Source: Microbacterium sp. SLBN-154
GTDB taxonomy: Bacteria > Actinomycetota > Actinomycetes > Actinomycetales > Microbacteriaceae
Length of the DNA: 64,000 nt
Reading direction: 5' to 3'
NCBI RefSeq assembly: GCF_006715565.1
Contig: NZ_VFNL01000001.1
Span: 3,162,001 to 3,226,000 of the forward strand
Shown: one piece after another, positions 27,040 to 36,258 of the stretch
How positions within the stretch are numbered: position 1 is the stretch's first letter
Layout of the letters: the number at the start of each line of letters is the position of its first letter
Program-made: the position numbers and the translations under genes
The notes under the pieces: generated by a model
What the model was told of the DNA's origin: nothing
Seen by the model: only the letters and a program-made list of their open reading frames with translations
Databases searched by the model: none

Positions 27040-28346
27040 CCCTCCTCGTCATCAGCCCCGACTACGCCTCGCACCTCCTCCCCCTCGCGGCGCTCGCGAC
27101 GGCCTGGCAGAGCGCCGGCGACGACGTCGTGGTCGCCACAGGCCCCGCAACCGCGCCGATCGTGGCGGAGTTCGGGTACCGGCGCACCGACCTCCCCCTC
27201 GGGCGCGGAGCCAATGCCCGTGTCATCCGATCGTCGGAGCAGGATGCCGCGGAGGCGGCGTCTCTCGAGGGGTTCTTCGCCGCCACCCGGCGGGGCATGG
27301 TGCCCACGCTCGCCTACCAGGCGCGGGAGCGCCTGACCGACCTGATGTGGCAGCCGGTCGAGCGAGCCCGCGCGACCCTGGCGGTCATCGACGAGGTCGC
27401 GCCCGATGCCATCCTCGTCGACCACCTCGCCTTCAGTGCGCGGCTCGCGCTCCACACCGCGGGGATCGCCTACGGCGACGTGGTGCTGGGGCATCCCAGC
27501 GCGCTGCCGGTACCGGGCGAGGTGTACGGCTACCCGCCGGCGTGGCCGTCGACCCTCCGGCCCGACCCGGCGGAGCTCGCCGACCTGCGGGCGCTCTGCG
27601 ACGAGGTCGCTCGCCGCTTCACCGACCAGTGGAACACCACCGCCGTGGCGTTGGACCCCGGCGCGAGGGCGGTCGACGACGCCTTCCTGGTGCACGGCGA
27701 GACCACGCTGTTCAACTATCCCGCCGAGCTCGCCGAGGGCGATGGGCGGATGCTGCCGCCCCACCGCTTCCTCGGATCCACACCGCGCGACGAGCCGGCC
27801 GCCGCCGACGTCGACGCCTGGATCGCGCGCGGAGAGCCCTTCGTGTACGTCAGCCTCGGGAGTTTCCTGTCGGTCCGCGACGACGTGCTCGCCCGCATCG
27901 CCGACGCGCTCCGCCGCGCCGGGCTCCGCGCGGCGATCGCGACAGGTACGACCCCGGCCTCGGCCCTCGGCGACGTGCCCGCCGGATGGCTCGTCGCCGA
28001 CTACCTGCCCCAGGTGCGTCTGCTCGGCGCAGCCGCGGCGGCGGTCACGCACGGCGGCAACAACTCCGTCACCGAGGCGGTCGGCCAGGCGGTTCCGCTC
28101 GTCGTGCTCCCCTTCTCCACCGACCAGTTCGCCGGGGCCGCCGCGATCGAGCGCACCGGCACCGGCCGCGCGCTCGACCCGAACCGCGACGACGTCGACG
28201 CCCTCGCCGAGGCGCTCCGGGAGGTCGCCGATCCAGGCTTCACGGGTCGAGCGGTGCTCGGACGCATCGCAGCAGCGCAGCGCGCGCACCCGGGGCCGCG
28301 GATCGCCTACGAGTCGCTGGCGCGGGAGGTGCGCGGAGTCAGCTGA
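27036..28346 (+). CDS. GT1 (UGT/MGT-type) glycosyltransferase, 436 aa
   Basis: This is a GT-B fold enzyme of the family that glycosylates small molecules or lipids. The N-domain begins LLVISPDYASHLLPLAALATAWQSAGDDV. The C-domain has PFVYVSLGSFLS and the signature VTHGGNNSVTEAVGQAVPLVVLPFSTDQFAGA, where the His-Gly-Gly and the final Asp-Gln contact the nucleotide sugar. The start GTG 27036 overlaps the previous stop (GTGA). No signal or membrane segment is seen. The acceptor may be the product of the upstream HEAT-GT4 enzyme. Confidence 0.88.
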   Translation: MTLLVISPDYASHLLPLAALATAWQSAGDDVVVATGPATAPIVAEFGYRRTDLPLGRGANARVIRSSEQDAAEAASLEGFFAATRRGMVPTLAYQARERLTDLMWQPVERARATLAVIDEVAPDAILVDHLAFSARLALHTAGIAYGDVVLGHPSALPVPGEVYGYPPAWPSTLRPDPAELADLRALCDEVARRFTDQWNTTAVALDPGARAVDDAFLVHGETTLFNYPAELAEGDGRMLPPHRFLGSTPRDEPAAADVDAWIARGEPFVYVSLGSFLSVRDDVLARIADALRRAGLRAAIATGTTPASALGDVPAGWLVADYLPQVRLLGAAAAAVTHGGNNSVTEAVGQAVPLVVLPFSTDQFAGAAAIERTGTGRALDPNRDDVDALAEALREVADPGFTGRAVLGRIAAAQRAHPGPRIAYESLAREVRGVS

Positions 28347-28355
28347 CGGCGATGC

Positions 28356-29105
28356 TCAGCTGACCGCGTCCGGCACGGCGTCGGGTTCGCCACCGAGTTC
28401 CGCCAGCACCGCGGCATCCAGGTCGTCGTACCCGAAGACGAGCGCGGCCATCCGATCGGAATCGTGCGCGGCGTCGCGATAGCGCTCCATCCGCGCCGCA
28501 TTGGCGTCGTAGGCGGTTCCGGCACGCACCTCTCCGACGTGGTGCAGGGCGTAGACCCGACCCCGGTGGCTGCGCGGGGGTGCACCCAGGAGCGTCGTGT
28601 GCGCCAGGTACCAGGCGGCGTCCTCGAAGCCCCAGCCGCGGAACCCCTCGTCCTGTCCTCCGTGCGCCGCCCAGGTCCGGGGCGTGGCCACATAGATGCC
28701 CGAGCAGGCGCCGTCGACGAACTGCTCGACCGTGCAACGGTCGAGGGGCACGCCCGCGGCGTAGTCCGCCGACCCGGTGCGGCCGAGCCAGCGGTACTCG
28801 TCGTAGGGCAGGTGCACCAGATCGCTCGTCGCGGCGGCACGGATGGCGGCGAGCAGCGGCTCGCGTTCGGGAAGGGTGTCGGCATCGCCGATGACCACCA
28901 CCTCGTCGATCGCCGCATCGCGCATCGCGGCGTTGCGGCAGGCGGCCAACACGAACGGATCATCTCCGGTGTCGATCGTCAGGATCGGCACCCCCGGGAG
29001 GTTCTGCTGATACCAGGCGACGACGCGATCGAACGCGTCCAGACGTGACGGCGCCGGGCGCCAGGGGATCACGATTCTCACTGCGGGCACGACGGGAGTG
29101 ATCAA
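28356..29105 (-). CDS. Glycosyltransferase of GT2/GT7C-like type, 249 aa
   Basis: This GT-A fold protein opens with VRIVIPWRPAPSR. The metal-binding DxD is in VVIGDADTLPE, and the acceptor-side motif is QDEGFRGWGFEDAAW, characteristic of the galactosyltransferase C-terminal (GT7C-like) group. The start is TTG 29105, preceded by GGAAGG, with in-frame GTG alternatives a few codons in. It faces the GT1 gene tail-to-tail with a 9-bp gap and completes the local set of sugar transferases. Confidence 0.82.
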   Translation of the reverse strand: MITPVVPAVRIVIPWRPAPSRLDAFDRVVAWYQQNLPGVPILTIDTGDDPFVLAACRNAAMRDAAIDEVVVIGDADTLPEREPLLAAIRAAATSDLVHLPYDEYRWLGRTGSADYAAGVPLDRCTVEQFVDGACSGIYVATPRTWAAHGGQDEGFRGWGFEDAAWYLAHTTLLGAPPRSHRGRVYALHHVGEVRAGTAYDANAARMERYRDAAHDSDRMAALVFGYDDLDAAVLAELGGEPDAVPDAVS

Positions 29106-29195
29106 TGCACCTTCCTTTCCTCGGCGAGCATAAGCGACGGCGGACCCCTCACGGACACGGGGACGGATGTCGGTGGACGGGCGTACCGTGAGGGG

Positions 29196-30203
29196 GTGAC
29201 CTCGCCCGTTCCGCCCCGGCTTCCGCGCCGGTCGGGCACGCGGTTACGGGCCGATCTCGCAGCGGTGCCGGGCACCCCCGCGAGCGGCCCGCCGATCGAG
29301 ACCGAGTACCGTCCGCGGCATCCGCTCGACCTGCGTCGCGTGCTGCTGTTCCAGCGCCGCGGCTACGGCGATCCCACGCACATCGATGACGGCCCGGTGA
29401 TCTGGCGCGCGTGCCGGACGCCGGAGGGCGTCGCGACCATCGCGATCCGTGAGGCCGCCGGCGGCGCGGTGCGCGGGGCGGCGTGGGGCCCGGGGGCGGC
29501 GTGGGCGATCGATCAGCTGCCCGCGCTCTGCGGCAGAGACGACGACCTCGACGGATTCGATGCGTCGCGTCACCCGCTCATCGCCCAGACCCACCGACGC
29601 AATCCGGGCCTTCGCCTCGGCCGCACCGACCTCGTCTTCGATGCGCTGGCGGGCGCCATCATCGAGCAGAAGGTCACCGGCAAGCAGGCCTTCGCCGCGT
29701 GGCGGCGCATCGTCCGCGGTTTCGGCGAGCGCGCGCCCGGCCCGACGCCGGTGCCGATGTACGCACCGCCGTCGGTCGACGGCTGGCGGCACGTTCCGTC
29801 GTGGGCCTGGCATCGCGCCGGGCTCGAGCCACCGCAGGCGCGCACGCTCGTCGCCGCCGCGCAGCGGGGCACGCGCATCGAGCAGGCCACCCATGCCGCC
29901 GCGACGGGCGACGAGCGCGACCGCGTCCTCACCAGCCTCCCCGGGGTGGGAGTGTGGACCGCCGCCGAGACGCGGATCCGCGCCTTCGGCGACCCCGACG
30001 CCGTGAGCGTCGGCGATTACCACGTGGCCCACGAGGTCGGATTCGCCCTGACCGGTGCGCGCACGGACGACGACGGGATGCTGCAACTGCTCGCCCCCTG
30101 GAAGGGCCACCGTCAGCGCGTGATCCGCCTCATCGGCCTGAGCGGAGTGCGGGAGCAGCGGCGCGGTCCCCGGGTGCACCCCGAAGACCACCGCGACCGC
30201 TGA
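29196..30203 (+). CDS. DNA-3-methyladenine glycosylase II family (AlkA-like), 335 aa
   Basis: This HhH-GPD superfamily base-excision glycosylase has FDALAGAIIEQKVTGKQAFAAWRRIV and the helix-hairpin-helix LTSLPGVGVWTAAETRIRAFGDPDAVSVGDYHV, whose final Asp is the expected catalytic residue. It removes alkylated purines. The N-terminal 90 residues correspond to the AlkA-like beta domain. The start is GTG 29196, with TACCGT 6 nt upstream (leaderless). The C-terminus is Arg-rich. It has no Ada or methyltransferase partner nearby. Confidence 0.87.
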   Translation: MTSPVPPRLPRRSGTRLRADLAAVPGTPASGPPIETEYRPRHPLDLRRVLLFQRRGYGDPTHIDDGPVIWRACRTPEGVATIAIREAAGGAVRGAAWGPGAAWAIDQLPALCGRDDDLDGFDASRHPLIAQTHRRNPGLRLGRTDLVFDALAGAIIEQKVTGKQAFAAWRRIVRGFGERAPGPTPVPMYAPPSVDGWRHVPSWAWHRAGLEPPQARTLVAAAQRGTRIEQATHAAATGDERDRVLTSLPGVGVWTAAETRIRAFGDPDAVSVGDYHVAHEVGFALTGARTDDDGMLQLLAPWKGHRQRVIRLIGLSGVREQRRGPRVHPEDHRDR

Positions 30204-30224
30204 GCACCGCCGTAGGCTGAGCGC

Positions 30225-30446
30225 ATGGCTTCTCGCACCGGCTGGCCTCGCGGCCGCACCAACTGGGTGATCGGCAGCATCCTCATCTTCGCCGGGGGCG
30301 CGTTGTTCGGACTGATCTGGGGATCGGTCGGGCTCGGGCTCGCTGTCGCGGCCGCCGTGTCGATCGGGTGGCTCATCGCCTACGAGTCGTGGCGCGGCCA
30401 GAAGGTCGGGCTGAACGACCCCGACGACGACGGGGCCCGACTGTAG
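30225..30446 (+). CDS. Small membrane protein, 73 aa
   Basis: Two hydrophobic helices (about 14-33 and 34-52) are followed by an acidic tail LNDPDDDGARL; the N-terminus is basic (RTGWPRGRTN). The start ATG 30225 is preceded by TAGGCT and GAGCGC, the same 15-bp string found before the DUF2207 gene at 62451, indicating a leaderless start. No family is recognised. Confidence 0.7.
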   Translation: MASRTGWPRGRTNWVIGSILIFAGGALFGLIWGSVGLGLAVAAAVSIGWLIAYESWRGQKVGLNDPDDDGARL

Positions 30447-30473
30447 GGCGACGCCTGGCCCGCGTTCGGCGCG

Positions 30474-32600
30474 TCAGCCGAGGACGGTCGGGGGCGCGGA
30501 CTCCTCACCGAGAACGTGCTCGGCGAGGAACGCGAACACCGTCTCGTACCAGACCACGGCGTGCTGGGGCTTCAGGATCCAGTGATTCTCGTCGGGGAAG
30601 TACAGGAAACGGTGCGGCATGCGCCCGTCGTCGTCGGCATGGTGCTCGGCGAGGTCCGACCAGAGGCGCAGTCCCTCGCCGATGGGCACCCGGTAATCCC
30701 TGTCGCCGTGAACGACGAGGACGGGGGTGCGGATGTCGGCGACGAAGCGGTGCGGTGAGTGCTCGATCATCGCCTCGGGCGTGAAGATGCGCTGCCAGTA
30801 GTCCGAGCTGTCGGTCGTGCCGGCGAACTGGTCGAGTGCCCACAGGCTCGCGTGCGTGACGATCGCGCGGAACCGATCGGTGTGGCCGGCGACCCAGTTG
30901 GCCATGTATCCGCCGAACGAGCCACCCATCGCGGCGGTACGGGACTCGTCGATGTCATCGCGCGCGACGACGGCGTCGGTGATCGCCATGAGGTCGGTGT
31001 AGGGCTTGCCGCCCCAGCTGTTCCAGCCGCGGGCGATGAAGTCCAATCCGTACCCGGTGGACAGCGCCGGGTCGGGAAGCAGCACGGCGTAGCCGCGTGC
31101 CGCGGCCAGCAGCGGCGCCCACCGCCAGCTCCACGCGTTCCAGCTGTTCAGGGGGCCTCCGTGGATCCACAGCAGCAGCGGGGCCGGCGCCTCGGCCGAC
31201 GCAGCCTCGGGGAGCACGAGCCATGCCCGCACCCGGGCGCCGTCGTCGGCGGTGGTCTCGACCTCGGTGATGCGGCCGGGAATGGCCGGCGCGGGAGCAG
31301 GCGTGGCCAGGGGGGTCACCTCGCCCGACGGGTCGATCCGCACGGGGTGCGGGGGAACGAGCCACGAGGATCGGAGTGCGACCAGACCCCCGCCCGAGCG
31401 ATCGATGCGGACATGCGAGTACGTGAAGTCGTCCGAGACGATCGACGTGACCTCGCCGTCCTCTCCGCCAGGGCCGCCCTCCAGCGGAATCCGGAAGACC
31501 GGGCCGCGCCCGTTGTCGTCAGCGGTGACGATCAGTGCGTCATCCGCCGCGGCGAAGGCGATCGACGACGGCCAGCGATCCCAGTCGGCGGCGACGCGGT
31601 GGGCGTCGGACCCGTCGAGCTGCGAAACCCAGAGCTCCTGTTCGGTCGGTCCTGAGGGGGTGGACACCGCGGTGCGGAGGAAGGCCAGACGCGTGCCGTC
31701 GTGGCTGATCGCGGGCATCTCGATGTCGAAGCCGTCTTCGTCGCGCAGGACGGTGGTCGTTCCGCTGGCGACGTCGACACTCACGAGGACCCGTCGTCCG
31801 CCGCGCGCCTCGGGGCGATCGATGCTGGCGACGAGGGTGGCGCCGTCGGGGCTCAGCGCGGCCTCGGCGTGCCGGAGGGCTCGGCTGGGAGCGGGCATCA
31901 GATCGGTCGGGCGCGGCAGGGTCGTCGGGTAGGGGGTCGGCTCGGTCGCCTCGGCCGTGAGGTGTGCGACGACCTCCGCTTCCTCGGTGGCGGTGTCTTC
32001 CACGGCCGCGGCGAGTGTGTCGGCGAGGCCCTCGAGGTCGATCGCGAGCAGGTGGGGCTCGGCGGGGCCGAGATCGTGGTCCCAGAACCTGACCGGATAG
32101 GTGTCATGAAGGATCGCCGAGACCTTCTTCTTCGAGCGCTCGGCGCGTCGCGCCGCGTCATCCTCGATCGATGCGGCCGAACGCAGCAACGGGGCGGAGA
32201 CGACGACGCGTCCCGTCTGCTCCGCCGTCGCGGCGATACCGCTCACGCCTCCGGCGAGCCGCGTCACCGGGCGGGCTTCGCCGCCCTGCGCCGGGAGGAG
32301 CCAGAGCTGGCCCGACTCCTCCTCGACATCCGATTCGATGTCATCGCGCGCCGAGACGAACAGGATGTCGCCGTCCGGCGTGAACGCCGCGCCGCTCTCC
32401 CCCTTCGCCGACCGGGTGAGGCGCCGCGGCGCCCCGTCTCCTCGCACGGGCACCGCCCAAAGAGAACGCTCGTATCCCGTGGCATCCTTCTTCAGCGCAG
32501 CCACGGTCAGCACCGCGGTGCCGCCGTCGGGTGAAAGGGCCAGACCCTCCACGCGGGGAAGGGCGATGTAGTCGTCGAGCGCATCGAAGGGGGTGGGCAT
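30474..32600 (-). CDS. S9 family serine peptidase (prolyl oligopeptidase/acylaminoacyl peptidase type), 708 aa
   Basis: An N-terminal beta-propeller of TolB-like repeats (DGGTAVLTV, DGDILFVSARDD, DGTRLAFLR) covers residues 1-430. The alpha/beta-hydrolase domain follows, with Ser561 in MGGSFGGYMANW, Asp635 in HGDRDYRVP and His673 in DENHWIL. It lacks a signal peptide and should act on short cytosolic peptides. ATG 32600 has TAGCGT six bases upstream (leaderless). The length is normal for the family. Confidence 0.92.
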   Translation of the reverse strand: MPTPFDALDDYIALPRVEGLALSPDGGTAVLTVAALKKDATGYERSLWAVPVRGDGAPRRLTRSAKGESGAAFTPDGDILFVSARDDIESDVEEESGQLWLLPAQGGEARPVTRLAGGVSGIAATAEQTGRVVVSAPLLRSAASIEDDAARRAERSKKKVSAILHDTYPVRFWDHDLGPAEPHLLAIDLEGLADTLAAAVEDTATEEAEVVAHLTAEATEPTPYPTTLPRPTDLMPAPSRALRHAEAALSPDGATLVASIDRPEARGGRRVLVSVDVASGTTTVLRDEDGFDIEMPAISHDGTRLAFLRTAVSTPSGPTEQELWVSQLDGSDAHRVAADWDRWPSSIAFAAADDALIVTADDNGRGPVFRIPLEGGPGGEDGEVTSIVSDDFTYSHVRIDRSGGGLVALRSSWLVPPHPVRIDPSGEVTPLATPAPAPAIPGRITEVETTADDGARVRAWLVLPEAASAEAPAPLLLWIHGGPLNSWNAWSWRWAPLLAAARGYAVLLPDPALSTGYGLDFIARGWNSWGGKPYTDLMAITDAVVARDDIDESRTAAMGGSFGGYMANWVAGHTDRFRAIVTHASLWALDQFAGTTDSSDYWQRIFTPEAMIEHSPHRFVADIRTPVLVVHGDRDYRVPIGEGLRLWSDLAEHHADDDGRMPHRFLYFPDENHWILKPQHAVVWYETVFAFLAEHVLGEESAPPTVLG

Positions 32601-32676
32601 TCCCCCACGCTAACCGAGGCCTGTGCTGCGAAGCCCGACCGGGTACGGCATGCTGTGGACGAGGAGAGGGGTGCCG

Positions 32677-33423
32677 ATGAAGGTCGCCGTCGTCGGAGGA
32701 ACGGGAACCGTGGGCGCGCACGCCGTGCGTGCGCTTCGCGACAAGGGGCACGACGCCGTGGCGCTCAGCCGATCGACCGGCGTGGATGTCGCCGGGGGTG
32801 TCGGACTGGATGACGCGCTCGTCGGCGCGGAGGCCGTCATCGACACCACGAACCTCTCCACGCTCTCCGCCAAGGCCTCGGTCGCGTTCTTCGAGGCCGG
32901 CACCCGGCACCTTCTCGCCGCGGCCGAGCGGGCGGGGGTGTCGCACCTGGTGACCCTCTCCATCGTCGGCGTCGACCGCATGCCGTACGACTACTACGCC
33001 GGCAAAGTGGCGCAGGAGCGCCTCGTCGCCGCGGGCGCGGTGCCGTGGAGCATCGTCCGCGCGACGCAGTTCCATGAGTTCGCGGCCCAGATCTACCGGC
33101 AGGCGGCCTTCGGGCCGATCCACCTCGCACCGCGGGCTCGCCTCCAGCCCGTCGCCGCCGCGGAGGTGGGCGCCTACCTCGCCGAGGTCGCCGTCGGCGC
33201 CCCGCAGGGACGCGCGCAGGAGATCGCCGGCCCGCTCGAGGAGGCTCTCGACCGGATGGTGCAGGACTACGCCGGCACCCTCGACGAGAAAGTGTGGACG
33301 CCATCGGTGAGCCTGCCGGGAAAGCAGATGAAGGCCCTCCGGGACGGCCTCGGCCTTCCCGTCGGCGAGCCCCGGCGCGGCTACCAGACCTACGCGGAGT
33401 GGCTCACGTCTCGCCGCGCGTGA
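32677..33423 (+). CDS. NAD(P)-binding NmrA-like atypical SDR, 248 aa
   Basis: A Rossmann fold begins at once with VAVVGGTGTVGAHAV, the GxxGxxG of atypical short-chain dehydrogenases, and DTTNLSTLS lies at the ribose-side loop. YYAGKVAQE has the YxxxK arrangement near residue 107. The fold resembles NmrA/NAD(P)H quinone reductase-like proteins; the substrate is unknown. ATG 32677 follows GAGGAGAGGGG. Confidence 0.82.
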   Translation: MKVAVVGGTGTVGAHAVRALRDKGHDAVALSRSTGVDVAGGVGLDDALVGAEAVIDTTNLSTLSAKASVAFFEAGTRHLLAAAERAGVSHLVTLSIVGVDRMPYDYYAGKVAQERLVAAGAVPWSIVRATQFHEFAAQIYRQAAFGPIHLAPRARLQPVAAAEVGAYLAEVAVGAPQGRAQEIAGPLEEALDRMVQDYAGTLDEKVWTPSVSLPGKQMKALRDGLGLPVGEPRRGYQTYAEWLTSRRA

Positions 33424-33511
33424 GCGGGTCGGCGGTCCCGCCTCGTGAGGTCGGACGGTTCTGGTGCCGGCGCGGAAGCAGTCGTATCGTTGGCGCCAGG
33501 AGGTGATGGTC

Positions 33512-33691
33512 ATGGCTGAGATCGGCGATCGCGTCATCATCCACGGCAGAACAGTGGGCGCGGCGGAACGAACCGGCGTGGTGACCGGCGTCCGCGGGCA
33601 CGCCGAGGATCCGCTCCTGGTCGTCCGCTTCGACGACGGTCACGAATCGATGCTCTCCCCGGGCAGCGACTGCGTCATCGTTCCGCACTGA
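33512..33691 (+). CDS. DUF1918 family protein, 59 aa
   Basis: The protein is MAEIGDRVIIHG followed by ERTGVVTGVRGHAEDPLLVVRFDDGHESML and SDCVIV, which is the compact SH3-like DUF1918 fold. Its function is unknown; it may bind nucleic acid or a protein partner. AGGAGG is 8 nt before ATG 33512. It is a single-domain cytosolic protein. Confidence 0.82.
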   Translation: MAEIGDRVIIHGRTVGAAERTGVVTGVRGHAEDPLLVVRFDDGHESMLSPGSDCVIVPH

Positions 33692-33736
33692 GTGCGGCGC
33701 GGCTCGGGACGGTCGGCGCGGAGGTGCGCGAGAGCC

Positions 33737-34570
33737 CTACATCTCCTCGTGTGTGAGCGGGTCGCCGTCCCACAGCCGGCCGCGCTCGAGTCGCGAGATC
33801 TCGGCGACCTCGTCGGCGGTGAGGGAGAAGTCGAAGATGTCGGCGTTCTCGCGCTGACGGGCGGGATCGGCCGACTTCGGGATCGCGGTGCTGCCGAGTT
33901 CGACGTGCCACCGCAGAACGATCTGCGTCGGGGTCTTCCCGTGCGCCTCGGCGAGGCGCACGATCACCCGCTCGGTGAGGAGCTCACTGCGGCGCGCGAG
34001 CGGACTCCAGCTCTCGGTGCGGATGCCGAGCTCGTCGTGAAAGGCGCGGAGTCTCCTCTGCGGGAAGTAGGGGTGCAGCTCCACCTGGTTGACGGCCGGA
34101 ACGACCCCGGTGGCGTCGACGAGCTCGGTGAGCATCTCCTCGGTGAAGTTCGACACCCCGATCGATCCGACGAGGCCCGCCTCGCGCGCCTCGATCATCC
34201 CGCGCCAGGTGTCGACGTACTTCCCCACGCTCGGGTTGGGCCAGTGGATCAGGTGAAGGTCGATGCGCTCGAGGCCGAGCCGGTCGAGCGAGTCGCGGAT
34301 GCTCTGCACCGCCTCGGTGCGGCCGTGCTCACGCCCGGGGATCTTCGACGTCACGAGGATCTCGTCGCGAGGGACGGATGACCGCCTCACAGCCTCGCCG
34401 ACCTCGCGCTCGTTCTCGTAGTTGACCGCGGAGTCGAGCAGCCGGTAGCCGGTGTCGAGCGCCGCCATGATCGCCTCCGAGCCCTCCGCTCCGCGCAGGT
34501 TGTAGGTGCCGAGCCCCACCTGAGGGAAGGACACACCGTCGTTGAGGGTCACCGTGGGAATGGAGATCAT
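33737..34570 (-). CDS. Aldo/keto reductase, 277 aa
   Basis: This NADPH-dependent TIM-barrel reductase has the catalytic tetrad Asp46 and Tyr51 (LLDSAVNYENE), Lys in VTSKIPG and His in LIHWPNPS. GVSNFTEEMLTELV and the cofactor segment AIPKSADPARQREN are also present. It matches the 2,5-diketogluconate reductase-type AKR5 subgroup in length. ATG 34570 has CACAAT six bases upstream; the longer upstream frame is a shadow. Confidence 0.9.
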   Translation of the reverse strand: MISIPTVTLNDGVSFPQVGLGTYNLRGAEGSEAIMAALDTGYRLLDSAVNYENEREVGEAVRRSSVPRDEILVTSKIPGREHGRTEAVQSIRDSLDRLGLERIDLHLIHWPNPSVGKYVDTWRGMIEAREAGLVGSIGVSNFTEEMLTELVDATGVVPAVNQVELHPYFPQRRLRAFHDELGIRTESWSPLARRSELLTERVIVRLAEAHGKTPTQIVLRWHVELGSTAIPKSADPARQRENADIFDFSLTADEVAEISRLERGRLWDGDPLTHEEM

Positions 34571-34688
34571 GTCTCCATTGTGGCCGCGGCGCGGCATCCG
34601 ATCTCCCCTCTTGACGCGGCGATCACCGCCCATCCGGTCCTCGCAGCGCGATAGCTTCGGATGGGGGTGAGCACTCGAGGAGGAGACC

Positions 34689-35090
34689 ATGCCCGACGAT
34701 CCGCTCCGGCCGCAGACCCAGGCTCTGCTCGACGCCGTCAACGCGCTCGATCTCGACGCCCTCCGTGCGATGGTCGACGACGATTACGGCATCGTCGACG
34801 TCGATCCTCAGGGACGGTCGGTCGTGATCGAGACGAAGGACGAGTGGGATGCCTACATGACCACGAACTTCGCGGCGATGCGGGCCGCGGGCGCCGCACT
34901 GTCGTCATGGGTGACGGCGTATCACGGCCAGGAGGTCGGTGACATGGGTTACTCGGTGGTGACGTTCGTCCAACGGGTGCAGATCGGTGAAACCGTGATG
35001 GAGAACCCGTGCGTCGCCACCATCGTGTGGAAGCGGACCCCGGAGGGCTGGAAAGAGGCCCGCTGGCACTGCTCCCCCGCCCCGGCCTGA
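34689..35090 (+). CDS. NTF2-like/DUF4440-type protein, 133 aa
   Basis: It has the cone-shaped NTF2 fold pattern: a first helix with LLDAVNALDLDALRAMVDDDYGIVD, strands with VTAYHGQEVGDMGYSVVTFVQRV, and the closing ATIVWKRTPEGWKEARWHCS. Members bind small ligands or act as isomerase or polyketide-cyclase-like enzymes; none can be assigned. GAGGAGGAGACC precedes the ATG. Confidence 0.78.
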   Translation: MPDDPLRPQTQALLDAVNALDLDALRAMVDDDYGIVDVDPQGRSVVIETKDEWDAYMTTNFAAMRAAGAALSSWVTAYHGQEVGDMGYSVVTFVQRVQIGETVMENPCVATIVWKRTPEGWKEARWHCSPAPA

Positions 35091-35117
35091 CACCCGGCCG
35101 ACGCCCGGCGCGGGGAT

Positions 35118-35402
35118 CTACAGGTCTTCGGGCGCGAGATCGCCCTGCCCCTCTTCGCCGAGCTCGGCGGCGACGGGGTCCTCTCCCTGCGTCTCGGGCT
35201 GGAGCGCCTCGTCGAGGTAGGGCTCCTCCGGGCCGTCGGCGGCGACGGTGTCGGCGTCGGGAAGGCGCCCCTCGAACTCGAGCTGGGCGAGGTCGTCCTC
35301 GCCCCCGACCGTGGTGTCCGCCACGCCGGGGCTCGTTTCGCCGACGACCTCGAGGCCCGCCTGCTCGTCGCGTTCGGGGGTGGTTTCGCTGAAGCCGCTC
35401 AT
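35118..35402 (-). CDS. Small acidic hypothetical protein, 94 aa
   Basis: It starts MSGFSETTPERDEQAGLEVV and is rich in D, E and G throughout, ending EGQGDLAPEDL. It is likely disordered and cytosolic. It resembles in composition the pair at 12260-12834 but not in sequence. ATG 35402 is preceded by GAAGAGGA. No function is assigned. Confidence 0.6.
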   Translation of the reverse strand: MSGFSETTPERDEQAGLEVVGETSPGVADTTVGGEDDLAQLEFEGRLPDADTVAADGPEEPYLDEALQPETQGEDPVAAELGEEGQGDLAPEDL

Positions 35403-35490
35403 GTGGTCCTCTTCTCCTCGGTGGTGGACACCCGAGTACACCGCGGATCGACGCCTCTCTGCACCGGGGTGACGACGAGCTCGCCCTCGC

Positions 35491-36144
35491 CTATGCTTCT
35501 CCGGGCGGCGCGGTCGTGCCGCGCACACCGACGATCGCCGAGTCGACGACGCTCGCCGCCAGGGCGTCGATGAGCTCGCGCGGCTGCCAGCGCACCGGTC
35601 CGTGCACGGCGATGTCGGCGAAGCCGTGCACCGCCGACCAGCACGGCCATTCGGCCAGGGGGCGGCGCTCAGGGTCGAGCGCGCCGGCATCCACCATCTC
35701 GTCGAGCACATCCATCAGCAGCCGGAAGGGCGCGACGATCTCGTCGTCGAGCGTGACGATCCCCTCGCTGGCTCGGGTGTCCTGGGTGAAGAAGGCGGTT
35801 TCGAACCAGCCGCGCTCATCGACGGCGAAGGTGATGTAGGCAAGGCCCACGCGACGGAGCCGCTCGATGGATGCCGCAGCGCGGCCGAGTTCGGACGGGG
35901 TGGCGGCGACACGCGCGGCGATCGCCTCCGCCAGCAGTCGCTGCGCCTGCCCGGCGACCGCGCGAACGAGGTGGTCGCGGTCGGCGAAATGGCGGTACGC
36001 GGCGTTGGGCGAGACGCCGACGGCGCGGGTGATCTCTCGGAGGGAGACGGCTCCCGGCCCTCCCTCCCGCGCCCGCGCGAGCCCTTCTTGGACGAGCGCA
36101 TGTCGGAGGTCGCCGTGATGATACGTGCGGGCGGAATCGGCCAT
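35491..36144 (-). CDS. TetR family repressor, 217 aa
   Basis: The N-terminal HTH is EGGPGAVSLREITRAVGVSPNAAYRHFADRDHLVRAVA, followed by a helical ligand domain ending in the TetR_C-like WPCWSAVHGFADIAV. ATG 36144 has GGAGGAGG upstream. It is divergent from an MFS transporter gene and a perfect palindrome lies between them, so it presumably represses both until an inducer, probably a pump substrate, binds. Confidence 0.9.
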   Translation of the reverse strand: MADSARTYHHGDLRHALVQEGLARAREGGPGAVSLREITRAVGVSPNAAYRHFADRDHLVRAVAGQAQRLLAEAIAARVAATPSELGRAAASIERLRRVGLAYITFAVDERGWFETAFFTQDTRASEGIVTLDDEIVAPFRLLMDVLDEMVDAGALDPERRPLAEWPCWSAVHGFADIAVHGPVRWQPRELIDALAASVVDSAIVGVRGTTAPPGEA

Positions 36145-36185
36145 TGCCTCCTCCGCTTCGGGTGTGTAGATTGGCGCCACCGCCG

Positions 36186-36204
36186 ATGTTCACGGTGTGA
36201 ACAT
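36186..36204. promoter_or_regulatory. TetR operator palindrome between tetR and the MFS gene
   Basis: ATGTTCAC-GGT-GTGAACAT is a perfect 8-bp inverted repeat with a 3-nt spacer. It is centred 51 bp before the TetR start and 64 bp before the MFS start, the usual place and architecture for a TetR-family operator controlling both. Confidence 0.85.
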
Positions 36205-36258
36205 GAGTCTACCGCAGCAGGCGGGCCGGCCGGCTTCACCACGACGGGAACGAGAACG

